Below, piece after piece: positions 53,804 through 63,496 of a stretch of DNA of 64,000 bases. Source of the stretch: Streptomyces sp. NBC_00285. Lineage in GTDB: Bacteria > Actinomycetota > Actinomycetes > Streptomycetales > Streptomycetaceae. The translations under genes and the position numbers were made by a program. The notes beneath the pieces are model-generated. The model was not told where the DNA came from, did not search any database, and saw only the letters and a program-made list of their open reading frames with translations. Positions within the stretch are counted from its first letter, which is position 1, and the number at the start of each line of letters is the position of its first letter. The stretch lies in assembly GCF_036174265.1 (NCBI RefSeq), contig NZ_CP108055.1:9858001-9922000 (forward strand). The letters run 5' to 3'.

Positions 53804-55018
53804 ATGGAACAGAGGGACAGTCGGACCGCACCGCCGACACTCGGCGTGGGCATGGTCGGCTACGCGTTCATGGGCGCCGCGCACTCACAAGGGTGGCGCA
53901 CCGTAGGGCACGCGTTCGACCTGCCCCTGCGGCCGGTCCTGGCCGCGATCGCCGGCCGCGACGCGCACGGTGTGCGGGCAGCGGCCGACAAGCACGGCTG
54001 GGCCGCGGCGGAGACCGACTGGCGTGCCCTCATAGCCCGCGACGACGTGCAGCTCGTCGACATCTGCACACCGGGCGACAGCCATGCGGAGATCGCGATC
54101 GCAGCGCTGGAGGCGGGCAAGCACGTGCTGTGCGAGAAACCGCTGGCGAACTCGGTGGCCGAGGCCGAGGCCATGGTCGCAGCCGCCGAAGCGGCCCGCT
54201 CACGCGGCCAGTTGTCCATGGTGGGCTTCAACTACCGGCGGGTGCCCGCCCTCACCTTCGCGCGCGGGCTCATCGCGGACGGCAGGCTCGGCACGCTGCG
54301 CCACGTACGGGTCAGCTACCTCCAGGACTGGCTGGTCGACCCCGACTTCCCGCTGACCTGGCGGCTGCAGCGGGAGCACGCGGGATCGGGGGCGCTCGGC
54401 GACCTCGGCGCGCACATCGTCGACCTGGCCCAGTACCTGACCGGTGAGGTCCTGGTCGGCGTCTCCGCCCAGATGGAGACCTTCGTCGAGGAACGCCCCC
54501 TCCTCGACGGCGCCTCCAACGGACTGACCGCGTCCGGCGGCCCCCGGCGCGGGCCGGTGACGGTCGACGACGCGGCCGTCTTCACGGGCCGGCTCGCCTC
54601 GGGAGCGCTCGCCGCGTTCGAGGCGACCCGGATGGCGACAGGGCGCAAGAACGCCCTGCGTCTGGAGATCAACGGTGAGTCCGGTTCGCTCGCCTTCGAC
54701 CTGGAGCGGCTCAACGAGCTGTCCTTCCACGACCATCGGGAGCCCGCCGCCACGGCGGGGTTCCGCAGGATCGTCGTCACCGAGGCCGAGCACCCCTACC
54801 TTGAGGGCTGGTGGCCGCCCGGCCACGTGCTCGGCTACGAGCACACCTTCGTCCACCAGGCCCGCGACCTCGTCGAGGCCATCGCGTCCGGCACCGACCC
54901 GAGGCCGTCGTTCGCCGACGGTCTGCAGGTCCAGCGTGTACTCGCCGCGGTGGAGGAGAGTGCGCAGAAGAACTCCGTCTACACCCCCGTCCAGGCCGTC
55001 GCGGCCGAAGTCCGGTAG
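53804..55018 (+). CDS. Gfo/Idh/MocA family oxidoreductase
   Basis: The 404-residue NAD(P)-dependent sugar/polyol dehydrogenase has a Rossmann motif [18 protein letters not shown], the family lysine in [11 protein letters not shown], and the (beta)-sheet domain with [14 protein letters not shown] (substrate Asp/His). Members oxidise a hydroxyl of a ring sugar or inositol. It is preceded by AGGAGGAAT and lies 68 bp behind the lipoprotein gene. It is followed by a TIM-barrel isomerase. This importer/dehydrogenase/isomerase order suggests oxidation of the imported sugar, then isomerisation or cleavage. Confidence 0.92.
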   Translation: MEQRDSRTAPPTLGVGMVGYAFMGAAHSQGWRTVGHAFDLPLRPVLAAIAGRDAHGVRAAADKHGWAAAETDWRALIARDDVQLVDICTPGDSHAEIAIAALEAGKHVLCEKPLANSVAEAEAMVAAAEAARSRGQLSMVGFNYRRVPALTFARGLIADGRLGTLRHVRVSYLQDWLVDPDFPLTWRLQREHAGSGALGDLGAHIVDLAQYLTGEVLVGVSAQMETFVEERPLLDGASNGLTASGGPRRGPVTVDDAAVFTGRLASGALAAFEATRMATGRKNALRLEINGESGSLAFDLERLNELSFHDHREPAATAGFRRIVVTEAEHPYLEGWWPPGHVLGYEHTFVHQARDLVEAIASGTDPRPSFADGLQVQRVLAAVEESAQKNSVYTPVQAVAAEVR

Positions 55019-55049
55019 AGAGCCGGCAAGGAACCCGCTCGGAGGCACC

Positions 55050-56057
<1,008 letters not shown>

Positions 56058-56518
56058 ACGCTCCGCAGCAGGAGGCGCAAACCGGCCGGGGGCTGACAAA
56101 CCGTAACGGGGAAGCAGCCTGGCTGGTCCGGGCTGCCCGTCTACGTCTTTGTCCTGATCCTGGAAGAAGTTCGCCGTTTCCCTGCGCGAGGGGTTCCGGC
56201 CAAGGACGAACGGGGCTACGGTCCCCTCGTGCACAGGAACCACACAGTGGTTCGGAACTGACGACGCGTTAGGGCCGTAGGGCGTATCCCTCGTCCGACC
56301 GGCCAACCGAGGACGGCCCTGCACAGCGCAGGGCCGAGGGATCCTCAGGCACCGCGAACCTCTCAGCGGCGGCCCATTGCCGCCCCCTCGCACGCCGCAA
56401 CCGCGCGCATCACGGAGCAGACCTCCAGGCCCGCGGCCAAAGCCGTCCCAATGCCGACGGTCGGCGGGAGGCCCTCGAGCCCCTGCCCACCGTCCTCCAA
56501 CCACATCGGAACATCGAC
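56058..56518. other. Gap with hairpin (56324-56346)
   Basis: This 461-bp region contains no recognisable gene. A perfect 9-bp stem CGGCCCTGC/GCAGGGCCG with a 5-nt loop lies at 56324-56346. It may terminate transcription from the isomerase gene. The promoter of the inositol-phosphate-synthase gene should lie at the right end. Confidence 0.5.
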
Positions 56519-57688
56519 ATGGCAGGGAGGCAGCCCGTGAACCACGACGGGAACGCATCGGAGCCCCAGACCGGCGGGCGGACCGCACGCACCGGTGTCT
56601 GGTTCGTCGGAGCCCGCGGATCGGTTGCCACCACAGCCGTCGCCGGATGCGCGGCGGTCACCGCCGGGCTGCGGCCGCCGACCGGCATGGTGACCGAGAC
56701 CGCACCCTTCGACGGCACCGGCCTGCCGCCTTTGCCCGCACTCGTCTTCGGCGGCCACGACACCGCCCACTGCCCGCTGCCCAAGCGGGCCGAACACCTC
56801 ACCGAGGCGGGCGTCCTGCCGCACGGGCTCGCCCCCGCCGTACGCGCCGAACTCCAGGCCGCGGACGAGGAGATACGACTCGGCGGCCCGCTCCCGGACG
56901 ACACGCGAAGCGACGAGGAACTCATCGCGGACTTCGCGGCCGACCTCACCTCGTTCCGCGTGCGCAACGCACTGGCGCGGGTGGTCGTCGTCAACGTCTC
57001 CTCCACCGAGCCGCTGCCCGCGCCCGACGCCGTACGACTGCCACCCAGCTCCCTCTACGCGGCCGCCGCCGTGCGAGCCGGCTGCCCCTACGTCAACTTC
57101 ACGCCGTCCACCGGGCTGCGCATCCCGGCCCTCACGGACGCCGCCGCGGCTGGCGCACTGCCCCACGCGGGACGGGACGGCAAGACCGGCCAGACCCTGC
57201 TGCGCGCCGCGCTCGCCCCGATGTTCGTCCAGCGCGCCATCGAGGTCCGCGCCTGGTCCGGCACCAATCTGCTGGGCGGCGGCGACGGGGCGGCCCTCGC
57301 CGATCCGGGCGCGGCAGCGGCGAAGAACGCCGGCAAGGAACGCGTCCTGGCCGACACCCTCGGGCACACACCGCAGGGCGAGGTGCACATCGACGACGTA
57401 CCCGTGCTCGGCGACTGGAAGACCGCCTGGGACCACATCGCCTTCGAGGGCTTCCTCGGCTCGCGCATGATCCTGCAGACCATCTGGCAGGGGTGCGACT
57501 CGGCCCTGGCCGCACCGCTCGTCCTGGACCTGGCCCGCCTGGTCGCCCGCGCCCACGAGGCGGGCATGTCCGGCCCGCTCACGGAACTGGGCTTCTACTT
57601 CAAGGACCCCGACGCGGGTCCGGCGGGTCTCTCGGAGCAGTACACCGCCCTGTTGTCGTTCGCCGACCGGCTGCGGGAGGCGCGATGA
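56519..57688 (+). CDS. Myo-inositol-1-phosphate synthase-like protein
   Basis: The 389-residue protein has the NAD loop VWFVGARGSVATTAVAG near residue 27 and the MIPS-type core VVVNVSSTEP, YVNFTPSTGLRIPAL, DGKTGQTLLRAALAPMF and WSGTNLLGGGDGAAL. It should isomerise glucose 6-phosphate to inositol 3-phosphate, or act on a related substrate; an orthologous role is uncertain because housekeeping Ino1 is usually a different gene. It overlaps the following UbiA gene (ATGA). MIPS-like, UbiA-like and TIM-barrel genes together resemble actinobacterial Ebo-type clusters. Confidence 0.85.
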   Translation: MAGRQPVNHDGNASEPQTGGRTARTGVWFVGARGSVATTAVAGCAAVTAGLRPPTGMVTETAPFDGTGLPPLPALVFGGHDTAHCPLPKRAEHLTEAGVLPHGLAPAVRAELQAADEEIRLGGPLPDDTRSDEELIADFAADLTSFRVRNALARVVVVNVSSTEPLPAPDAVRLPPSSLYAAAAVRAGCPYVNFTPSTGLRIPALTDAAAAGALPHAGRDGKTGQTLLRAALAPMFVQRAIEVRAWSGTNLLGGGDGAALADPGAAAAKNAGKERVLADTLGHTPQGEVHIDDVPVLGDWKTAWDHIAFEGFLGSRMILQTIWQGCDSALAAPLVLDLARLVARAHEAGMSGPLTELGFYFKDPDAGPAGLSEQYTALLSFADRLREAR

Positions 57689-58824
57689 TCCGCTCCCTCC
57701 TGGCCGCCTTCGCCCCACCCGCAGCGGCGCGCACCCGAAAGTCCGCCCGCGCCGACAGCGACCAGAACCCGGCGGGTGCCCGCGCGGGGCGGGGGAGACG
57801 GGCACGGCTGCGAGACTGGGCCGAACTGCTGCGCGTCTCCGCGCTGTTCACTGTGCCCGGCGACGCGCTCGCCGGTGCCGCCGCCACCGGTCTGCGGCCC
57901 GGCCGGGGCACGGCGTACGCGGCGGGCGCCTCGCTCTGCCTGTACGAGGCGGGCATGGCGCTCAACGACTGGGCCGACCGCGACGAGGACGCCGTCGAGC
58001 GCCCTCATCGGCCCATCCCCTCCGGCCGCATCTCTCCTGCGGCGGCGCTGACCGCGGCCGGGCTGCTGACCGCGGCCGGACTCACGTTCGCCGCCCGCGC
58101 CGGCCGCCCCGCACTCGCGGTGGCAGCGGCGCTGACCGCCACCGTCTGGGCGTACGACCTCCGCCTGAAGCACACCCCCGCGGCCCCGGCGGCGATGGCC
58201 ACGGCCCGGGCCCTGGACCTGGTCCTCGGAGCGACGGCCACCATGCCGGGACCGGGCGCGGCGCCCTCCGGGCAGAAGGCAGCCGGCACGGCACCGCCCG
58301 CCGGCAGCCTGCTGCCGAGCCGTCCGCTGCCGAGCCGCCCGGTGGCCGGGAGGCCGGATCCGAAGTCCCTGATGCCACGTCAGGACCCGGGTGCGAGGGC
58401 TTCCGGCACACCCGGAACCGCTCTCCGCGTCGGGGCCCCCGCCCTCGCCCTGGCCGCCCACACCTACGCCGTGACCGCCGTCTCCAGGCATGAGGCGTAC
58501 GGCGGTTCCGCGCTCACGCCCCTCGCCGCCCTCGGCGCGACGACCGTGCTCGGCCTGCTGCTGGCACGTACACGCCCAACAGAAGGGCCCCTCGCAGCGC
58601 TGACGGCCGCCGCCTACGTCCGTACCGCCGCCCTTCCCTGCCTGCACGCCGCCCTCAACCCGTCCGCGCCGCTCACGCAGCGGGCCGTCGGCGGCGGGAT
58701 CCGCGCCATGATCCCGCTCCAGGCCGCGCTCGCCGCCAGGTCCGGTGCGCGTGTGACCCCTGTGGCCGTGCTGGGGCTCGCACCCGTGGCCCGCGCGCTC
58801 GCACGGAAGGTGAGCCCGACATGA
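57685..58824 (+). CDS. UbiA-type prenyltransferase (EboC-like)
   Basis: The 379-residue membrane protein has about eight helices and the UbiA acidic motif NDWADRDED (94-102) followed by RPHRPIPSG. The second acidic motif is weaker (YDLRLKHTP, ATARALDLVLGA). A hydrophilic insert of about 60 residues (from ATMPGPGAAPS to TPGTALRV) interrupts the middle. UbiA enzymes attach polyprenyl groups to aromatic or cyclitol acceptors. The overlap with the inositol-phosphate-synthase gene hints at a cyclitol-type substrate, as proposed for Ebo systems. Confidence in fold is high, in substrate low. Confidence 0.82.
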   Translation: MIRSLLAAFAPPAAARTRKSARADSDQNPAGARAGRGRRARLRDWAELLRVSALFTVPGDALAGAAATGLRPGRGTAYAAGASLCLYEAGMALNDWADRDEDAVERPHRPIPSGRISPAAALTAAGLLTAAGLTFAARAGRPALAVAAALTATVWAYDLRLKHTPAAPAAMATARALDLVLGATATMPGPGAAPSGQKAAGTAPPAGSLLPSRPLPSRPVAGRPDPKSLMPRQDPGARASGTPGTALRVGAPALALAAHTYAVTAVSRHEAYGGSALTPLAALGATTVLGLLLARTRPTEGPLAALTAAAYVRTAALPCLHAALNPSAPLTQRAVGGGIRAMIPLQAALAARSGARVTPVAVLGLAPVARALARKVSPT

Positions 58825-58980
58825 GCGGCCACCTGCGACTCGGCCTCGGTACCGGCGGCGTGACCGTGCTCCCTCCCGGCGACGCCCTCGGCCTCCTCGC
58901 GGACCTCGGCCACGACGGCGTCGGACTCACGCTCGACCACCCGCACCTCGACCTGGGCACGCCAGATCCGGCGACCCGCT
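58821..58980 (+). pseudogene. Sugar isomerase/epimerase, N-terminal fragment
   Basis: An ATG overlapping the UbiA stop opens GHLRLGLGTGGVTVLPPGDA and LLADLGHDGVGLTLDHPHLD. This is the first beta-alpha unit of a TIM-barrel isomerase of the type that follows ubiA in Ebo-type clusters. After about 52 residues the family resemblance ends; the frame runs on to 59147 in unlike sequence. More than 200 residues are missing. Confidence 0.65.
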
Positions 58981-59284
58981 GTCAGTCCCGCCAGACCCCC
59001 ACCTCAAGGTCCGGGCGGTTTCCGCGCCCGCCCGCGAGAAAGACCGCCTGCGTTGCCGTAGGGCGCTCGGGCCCCTCGACCCGTCACCTGTTCGAGGCAG
59101 CCGCGGCTGCCTCCCCACGAGCGTCGACGACCGTCCGCTCGTCCTGAAATCCACCCCCCCGCGCAGTATCCGGCCGTGGAGCGGCCACCGAAGTGAAGTC
59201 CCTTCTGCTGCGGCATGCCGGCCTCGCTGGCGGCGCACGCCGCAAGGCACCCGCAGCACCGCGACGACGAAAGAGAGAACCACT

Positions 59285-60448
59285 GTGACCGCGTTCAACG
59301 ACGAAGCCGTCACCGGCGACGCCCTGCGTCGCGCACTCGGCGTCAACCGCCGCCGCTTCCTCAGCACCTGCACGGCCGTCACCGGGGCGGCGATCGCAGC
59401 CCCGGTCTTCGGCGCCGCGCCCGCCCTGGCGCAGAACAGAACGGCAGCCGGCGGCCATGACCGGGGCGGTTCCGCCCTGGTCCCGCCGCACAAGCGCGGC
59501 ATCATCCTCTACACCGTCCGGGACGCGGTCGGCCGCGACCCGCTGGCCTCCGACCTGCCCTCCGGCTTCCGTGAGGTGTTCAAGCAGCTGTCGCGCTTCG
59601 GCTATCGCCAGGTGGAGTTCGCCGGTTACGGCCAGCACGCCAACGCACCCGGCGGCGCCGATCTGGGCACGGTCCAGGGCGCGAAGCTGCTGCGCTCCTG
59701 GCTCGACGAGTACGGGCTGCGGGCGCAGGGCAGCCACGGCTACATCCCGCCGTCCTGGCCGCTGACGTCGTCCGACCGGGACACCTTCAAGCGCTGGCTG
59801 GAGATCGCCAACATCCTCGGCATGGAGCACATGGGCACCGGCGCCGACCCCACCAACACCCCCTACCGGGCCGACTGGGACGTCGCCGCGCAGAAGTGGA
59901 ACACCCTGGGCTCCCTCGCCTGCCGCGCGGGCATCAAGCTCTACACCCACAACCACGACGCGGCCTACGACTTCCTGCTCGACGGCGGCCCGCTCGACGC
60001 ACAGGGGCGGCCCACCCGCAGCTCCGGAATCCGCAAGCTGGAGTACTTCCTGAAGGTGACGGACCGCAAGAGCGTCTACCTGGAGCTGGACGTCTTCTGG
60101 GCGCACGTGGCCCAGTACAAGTTCCACACGTACACCGCCCATGACGGCTCCCAGCGCGAGCGCGTCTTCGACCCGGCCGCACTCGTCGAGCGCAACAGCA
60201 CCCGGTTCCCGCTGTTCCACGCCAAGGACGGCGTGGTCAACACCCAGAGCGGCATGGGCTACGACATGGTGCCGTTCGGCACCGGTGACATCGACTACCG
60301 GCGGTTCTTCACCCGGGTGGGAGCGAAGAACTACCGCAACCCGATGGTCGAGCAGGACACCGCACCCAGCACGACCGTGCCCGGCCAGTCCCTGGACTTC
60401 GCCCGCATCGGCTACGACAATCTCGCGGCCCTGCGCGCCCGCCACTGA
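59285..60448 (+). CDS. Tat-exported sugar phosphate isomerase/epimerase-like TIM barrel
   Basis: The 387-residue protein has a Tat signal (NRRRFLSTCTAVTG at 21-34, cleavage near APALAQ). A TIM barrel follows: GIILYTVRD, FGYRQVEFAGYGQH, KLYTHNHDAAYDFL, VYLELDVFWAHVA, and HAKDG. Metal ligands are probably the Glu, His/Asp and Asp in these strands. Secreted members may act as 3-keto-glycoside hydrolases or lyases rather than isomerases. The GTG start has GAGAG upstream. A hairpin follows, and the secreted PQQ-type dehydrogenase is next. The two may act together outside the cell. Confidence 0.87.
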   Translation: MTAFNDEAVTGDALRRALGVNRRRFLSTCTAVTGAAIAAPVFGAAPALAQNRTAAGGHDRGGSALVPPHKRGIILYTVRDAVGRDPLASDLPSGFREVFKQLSRFGYRQVEFAGYGQHANAPGGADLGTVQGAKLLRSWLDEYGLRAQGSHGYIPPSWPLTSSDRDTFKRWLEIANILGMEHMGTGADPTNTPYRADWDVAAQKWNTLGSLACRAGIKLYTHNHDAAYDFLLDGGPLDAQGRPTRSSGIRKLEYFLKVTDRKSVYLELDVFWAHVAQYKFHTYTAHDGSQRERVFDPAALVERNSTRFPLFHAKDGVVNTQSGMGYDMVPFGTGDIDYRRFFTRVGAKNYRNPMVEQDTAPSTTVPGQSLDFARIGYDNLAALRARH

Positions 60449-60470
60449 CGGAGTGTCACCCGTGGTGCCT

Positions 60471-60492
60471 GCCCGGCGTCCTGGCGCCGGGC
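60471..60492. terminator. Hairpin terminator
   Basis: GCCCGGCG (60471-60478) and CGCCGGGC (60485-60492) form a perfect 8-bp stem with loop TCCTGG, 22 bp after the stop of the TIM-barrel gene. It separates that gene from the next promoter. Confidence 0.75.
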
Positions 60493-60530
60493 GGGTCTCC
60501 CCGTGATGCCCGAAAAGACCGGAAACAACG

Positions 60531-60566
60531 GGACAAACTTTCCTTGAGATTATTGAAACTTTGTCC
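60531..60566. promoter_or_regulatory. Inverted-repeat operator overlapping promoter
   Basis: GGACAAACTTT (60531-60541) and AAACTTTGTCC (60556-60566) are near-perfect inverted repeats (10 of 11) with a 14-nt spacer. They abut the -35 box of the next gene. The AT-rich form is unusual in this window and fits a repressor or activator site; the ROK protein is one candidate. Confidence 0.6.
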
Positions 60567-60596
60567 TTGACGAGTTGAAAGTGGGCGCCCTAGCGT
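60567..60596 (+). promoter_or_regulatory. Sigma-70-type promoter for the sugar dehydrogenase gene
   Basis: TTGACG (60567-60572) and TAGCGT (60591-60596) are 18 nt apart and match the Streptomyces HrdB consensus TTGACN/TAGNNT. They lie about 58 nt upstream of the GTG start, and the inverted repeat at 60531-60566 borders the -35 box. Confidence 0.7.
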
Positions 60597-60653
60597 CCAA
60601 CTCACGCATTCCGCCTGGCTCTTCACCCGCCGGCCAGACCAAAGGAGTTCTGA

Positions 60654-62774
60654 GTGCGCAACAGACGGATCGTCACCCTCATGGGGGCGGCTGCGCTGGC
60701 AGGAGCCGTCGGGCTCCTGCCCCTCTCCACAGCGCAGGCCGCCAAACCGGACCCTGCACCGCCGACTTCGTCGGACTTCCAGAAGGTCACCCTCAACGAC
60801 CGTCCGGGCGAGCCCATGGCCCTCGCCGTCCTTCCCGACCGGCGGGTGCTGCACACGGCACGCACGGGAGAGGTCCGCGTCCATGACCCCAAGAGCGGCG
60901 TGAACTTCCTTGCCGCCGACATGAAGAAGAGCCCCGCGGGGCTCTACCAGCACGACGAAGAAGGCGTACAGGGCATCGCGGTCGACCCCGGCTTCGCCAA
61001 GAACCACTGGGTCTACCTCTACTACTCGCCCCGCCTCGCCACCCCCATGGACGACCCGGCCACCCCGGGAGTCAACGAAGGGGACGCCCCGCAGTTCGGC
61101 ACGGACGCGGACTTCGCCAAGTACAAGGGCGTCACCCGCCTGTCGCGGTTCAAACTCGTGGGCAACAAGCTCGACTTCGCCACCGAACAGAAGGTCATCG
61201 AGGTACCGGCCGACCGCGGCATCTGCTGCCATGTCGGCGGCAAGATCGACTTCGACGGCAAGGGCAACCTGTTCCTGTCGACCGGCGACGACTCCAACCC
61301 GTTCTCCTCCGACGGCTACGCCCCGCTCGACGACCGCCCCGACCGCAACCCTGCCTACGACGCGCGGCGCACCGCGGGCAACACCAACGACCTGCGCGGC
61401 AAGGTCCTGCGCATCCAGGCCAAGCCCGGCGGCGGATACCAGATACCGCGCGGCAACCTCTTCGCGCCGGGCACCGCCAAGACCCGCCCCGAGATCTACG
61501 CCATGGGTCTGCGCAACCCCTTCCGCTTCGGCGTCGACGACAAGACCGGCGAGGTCTACGTCGGCGACTACTCGCCCGACGCCCAGAGCGCCAACCCCGA
61601 CCGCGGCCCCGCCGGCCAGGGACGCTGGATGGTCATCGACCGCCCCGCCAACTACGGCTGGCCCTTCTGCGTGACCCAGGACATCCCCTACCAGGACTAC
61701 GACTTCGCCACCCAGAAGTCGAGCGGCGCCTTCGACTGCGCCAAGCCCGTCAACGACTCCCGCAACAACACCGGCCGCAGCGTGCTGCCCCCGGTCGAGA
61801 ACGCGGAGATCGTGTACGGCTACGGGGCCTCGGTGGAGTTCCCGGAACTCGGCACCGGCGGCATCGGCCCCATGGGCGGCCCGGTCTACCAGTACGACAA
61901 GCGCAACAAAGCCCAGAACCGCTGGCCTCAGTACTTCGACGGCAAGCCGCTCTTCTACGAGTGGACCCGCGACCAGATGAAGGCCATCACCCTCGGAAAG
62001 AAGAACCAGGTCCTCAAGATCGAGGACGCGATCCCCACGATCAAGACGGACGGCCCGATCGACGCCGAGTTCGGCCCCGACGGCGCGCTGTACGTCCTGG
62101 AGTACGGCACCGGGTACTTCGCGGAACTGCCCGAGGCCCAGCTCTCCCGCATCGACTTCACCCGCGGCAACCGCACCCCGGAGCCCAAGGTCGCCGCGGA
62201 CCTCGTCAACGGCACCAGCCCGCTGACCGTCCAGTTCTCCAGCGCCGGCACGAAGGACGCCGACGGCGACGCCCTGCGCTACGCGTGGGACTTCGACGCC
62301 GACGGCACGGTCGACTCCAGGGAGGCGAACCCGAAGCACACGTTCACCGACAACGCGGTCTACGACGCCACGCTGAAGGTCACCGACAGCACCGGGCGTT
62401 CGGCCTCCGCGTCCGTCCCCGTCGTCGTCGGCAACAAGGCGCCGGTCGTCGCGCTCACCACCGACCCGGCACCGCACGGTGGCACCCCCTTCCACTGGGG
62501 TGACACGGTCACCTGGCAGGTCACCGTCACCGACGACCAGCCGGTGGACTGCGCGAAGGTCAGCGTCTCGTTCATCCTCGGCCACGACTCGCACGGACAC
62601 CCGCTGTCGACGAGCAACGGCTGCTCCGGATCGTTCAAGACGTTCCTGGACGGCGGGCACTCCGGTTCGGACAACCTCAAGGCGGTCTTCAACGCCACCT
62701 ACACGGACACGCCCCCGGACGGCCTGCCGTCCCTCTCGGGCAGCGCCGAGGTCGCGCTGACACCGGCCGACTGA
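60654..62774 (+). CDS. Secreted PQQ-type glucose/sorbosone dehydrogenase with PKD domain
   Basis: The 706-residue protein has a signal peptide (cleavage after STAQA near 29). A six-bladed beta-propeller of the GSDH family follows (VTLNDRPGEPMALAVLPDRR, GVQGIAVDPGF, RGICCHVGGKIDFDGKGNLF, ALYVLEYGTGYF). A PKD domain comes next (about 525-610: LRYAWDFDADGTVDS, NPKHTFTDNAVYDATLKVTD), then a final beta domain. It would oxidise sugars outside the cell with PQQ or another cofactor. AAAGGAG precedes the GTG. No PQQ synthesis genes are present in the window. The promoter and inverted repeat just upstream imply regulated expression. Confidence 0.93.
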   Translation: MRNRRIVTLMGAAALAGAVGLLPLSTAQAAKPDPAPPTSSDFQKVTLNDRPGEPMALAVLPDRRVLHTARTGEVRVHDPKSGVNFLAADMKKSPAGLYQHDEEGVQGIAVDPGFAKNHWVYLYYSPRLATPMDDPATPGVNEGDAPQFGTDADFAKYKGVTRLSRFKLVGNKLDFATEQKVIEVPADRGICCHVGGKIDFDGKGNLFLSTGDDSNPFSSDGYAPLDDRPDRNPAYDARRTAGNTNDLRGKVLRIQAKPGGGYQIPRGNLFAPGTAKTRPEIYAMGLRNPFRFGVDDKTGEVYVGDYSPDAQSANPDRGPAGQGRWMVIDRPANYGWPFCVTQDIPYQDYDFATQKSSGAFDCAKPVNDSRNNTGRSVLPPVENAEIVYGYGASVEFPELGTGGIGPMGGPVYQYDKRNKAQNRWPQYFDGKPLFYEWTRDQMKAITLGKKNQVLKIEDAIPTIKTDGPIDAEFGPDGALYVLEYGTGYFAELPEAQLSRIDFTRGNRTPEPKVAADLVNGTSPLTVQFSSAGTKDADGDALRYAWDFDADGTVDSREANPKHTFTDNAVYDATLKVTDSTGRSASASVPVVVGNKAPVVALTTDPAPHGGTPFHWGDTVTWQVTVTDDQPVDCAKVSVSFILGHDSHGHPLSTSNGCSGSFKTFLDGGHSGSDNLKAVFNATYTDTPPDGLPSLSGSAEVALTPAD

Positions 62775-62794
62775 CCGGCAACGACGACACCGCG

Positions 62795-62821
62795 ACGGGG
62801 CGTCTCTCGGGGGCGCCCCGT
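62795..62821. terminator. Hairpin terminator
   Basis: ACGGGGCG (62795-62802) and CGCCCCGT (62814-62821) form a perfect 8-bp stem with an 11-nt loop, 21 bp after the stop of the sugar dehydrogenase. The following TGTCG has no T-run. Confidence 0.7.
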
Positions 62822-63496
62822 TGTCGTACGGGGACACACCGCGACCGATGCCGGAAAGCCCCCTGTCCGCGGCTACCACCGCGCTACGGATACTCCGCCG
62901 GCAGCTTGGCGCATGCCCTGGTCGCCCATTGCTCGCGAGCGGCGGGCCGGACCGCGACCATCAGGCGCCCACGACGAGTCGACCCGGTCGCCACCCAACA
63001 CGGCTGGCCCCTCTCGCACCTCCTCCGGCTGCTGACCCACCCGACAACGTCACACCAGCCCCGTGACCCGCCCCTTCAAGAAGGCGGCAACTCAGTGTTC
63101 ACGGGTGGGCGTCGACATTCTGAGGAGGAACAGGCCATGTTGGTGACCCGCGCGGCACGGACGCTCCATCCTCCTGGGGGTGTTCTCGTGGGCGGCGGTG
63201 AACCTCTCACCGCCCGGGGTCCGCAAGGATCGGCACTGGCTTGACCTGGGTGTCGAGCTGGACTGGGCCGGTGAACGGCTTCAGGAGCGGATCTACGAAA
63301 TTGACGGTGCGAACGGCACCGCCGAGCAGTAGAGCGGGAAGTCACTCAACACCGGAGATCCGAGCGGACGCGAGCAGCCGTGCGGGACTTCACGATCTAT
63401 TCGCCTGAGTAAGAAGGTCCGTCCGGACCCTCGCACGTGGCGCTGGGCCATGAGAATTCGCTGGTCGGCAGAGGGCCGGTACGGGATGCTGCACGC
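62822..63496. other. Gap with an unidentified short frame
   Basis: This 675-bp region contains one protein-like plus-strand frame, about 63150-63332, reading SILLGVFSWAAVNLSPPGV, then RHWLDLGVELDWAGERLQER and ending NGTAEQ. It has an upstream stop close by and no good start, so it may be a truncated gene. I do not recognise it. Confidence 0.35.
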
